The notes under the pieces are model-generated. The model was not told where the DNA came from. It saw nothing but the letters and a program-made list of their open reading frames with translations, and did not search any database. Shown one piece after another: positions 21,065 to 21,210 of a DNA stretch of 21,210 nt. How positions within the stretch are numbered: the first letter of the stretch is position 1; the number at the start of each line of letters is the position of its first letter. The position numbers and the translations under genes were made by a program. Origin of the DNA: DATDXV01 sp035289205 (GTDB taxonomy: Archaea; Aenigmatarchaeota; Aenigmatarchaeia; Aenigmatarchaeales; DATDXV01); NCBI GenBank assembly GCA_035289205.1, contig DATDXV010000035.1:1-21210 (forward strand). The letters are read 5' to 3'.

Positions 21065-21210
21065 ATGGCAACAGAACCTCTGATCAGGACTATTCTAGGA
21101 GAAGGCTTGGTTAGCTCTGTCTGGCTCGATCGCTATGAGGAGCAGAGGATGGAGGAACAGATGAGGCTGGATTTTAACTCTGACCCTGTCTATGCTGCCT
21201 CAAAATGGAG
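21065..21210 (+). CDS. Start of an unidentified gene (3' end outside window)
   Basis: An open frame runs from ATG 21065 to the window edge: 48 codons, starting MATEPLIRTILGEGLVSSVW and containing LDRYEEQRMEEQMRLDFNSD. The stretch looks helical, with a Glu/Arg/Met-rich amphipathic segment. There is no signal peptide. I cannot assign a function from this fragment. The reason for calling it a gene is the strong TATA box at the standard distance and the absence of stops. Confidence 0.6.
   Translation, partial: MATEPLIRTILGEGLVSSVWLDRYEEQRMEEQMRLDFNSDPVYAASKW

Overview
The window is a dense 21.2-kb piece of an archaeal genome. The evidence is a histone, the C-terminus of what looks like a CDC48-type AAA ATPase, a family-B DNA polymerase, an Lhr-type helicase, a type-II methionine aminopeptidase, a class-III (pilin-type) signal peptide, and TATA-type promoters at a fixed distance from start codons. 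The surface proteins combine NosD-like beta-helices, a TSP1-like cysteine module, LamG domains and Thr/Gly stalks. That style, together with tiny intergenic gaps, points to a DPANN-type lineage (Woesearchaeota, Aenigmarchaeota or relatives). The lineage is an inference; no rRNA or marker phylogeny is available here.

Layout. 1-372: end of an AAA ATPase gene, convergent with a histone gene. 490-1527: a small secreted protein, then a two-gene unit that looks like a toxin with a YgiT/MqsA-type zinc-finger antitoxin. 1579-3075: an endonuclease III lacking its Fe-S cluster ligands, then three minus-strand genes, each with its own promoter: a winged-helix regulator broken by an in-frame TGA, an unknown 99-aa protein and an unknown acidic 47-aa protein. 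3191-6001: Lhr-like helicase. 6034-13386: a giant (2450 aa) N-glycosylation-rich beta-helix surface protein, anchored by one membrane helix and carrying a cytoplasmic coiled coil. 13387-13926: PduO-type cobalamin adenosyltransferase (minus). 13974-18176: probable operon of DNA polymerase B, a pilin-anchored TSP1/FN3/LamG adhesin and a DUF192 protein. 18214-19702: a two-gene ABC-2 transporter. 19699-20073: unknown 124-aa protein (minus). 20124-21011: methionine aminopeptidase. 21065-end: start of an unknown gene.

Expression signals are unusually regular. Almost every first gene has an AT-rich TATA-like box centred about 25-28 bp before its ATG, which implies leaderless mRNAs. Two internal operon genes (the antitoxin and the ABC permease) have clear Shine-Dalgarno sequences instead. 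Two divergent pairs (pduO/polB and the 124-aa gene/map) have intergenic gaps of only 47 and 50 bp, with a single TATA-like block at the exact midpoint. All four convergent pairs abut or overlap by 4 bp at their stop codons.

Functionally the region mixes information processing and repair (histone, Nth, Lhr, PolB), protein maturation (Map), export and the cell surface (giant beta-helix protein, pilin adhesin, ABC-2 exporter). No mobile element, CRISPR array, tRNA or rRNA was seen. No gene-free stretch exceeds 120 bp.
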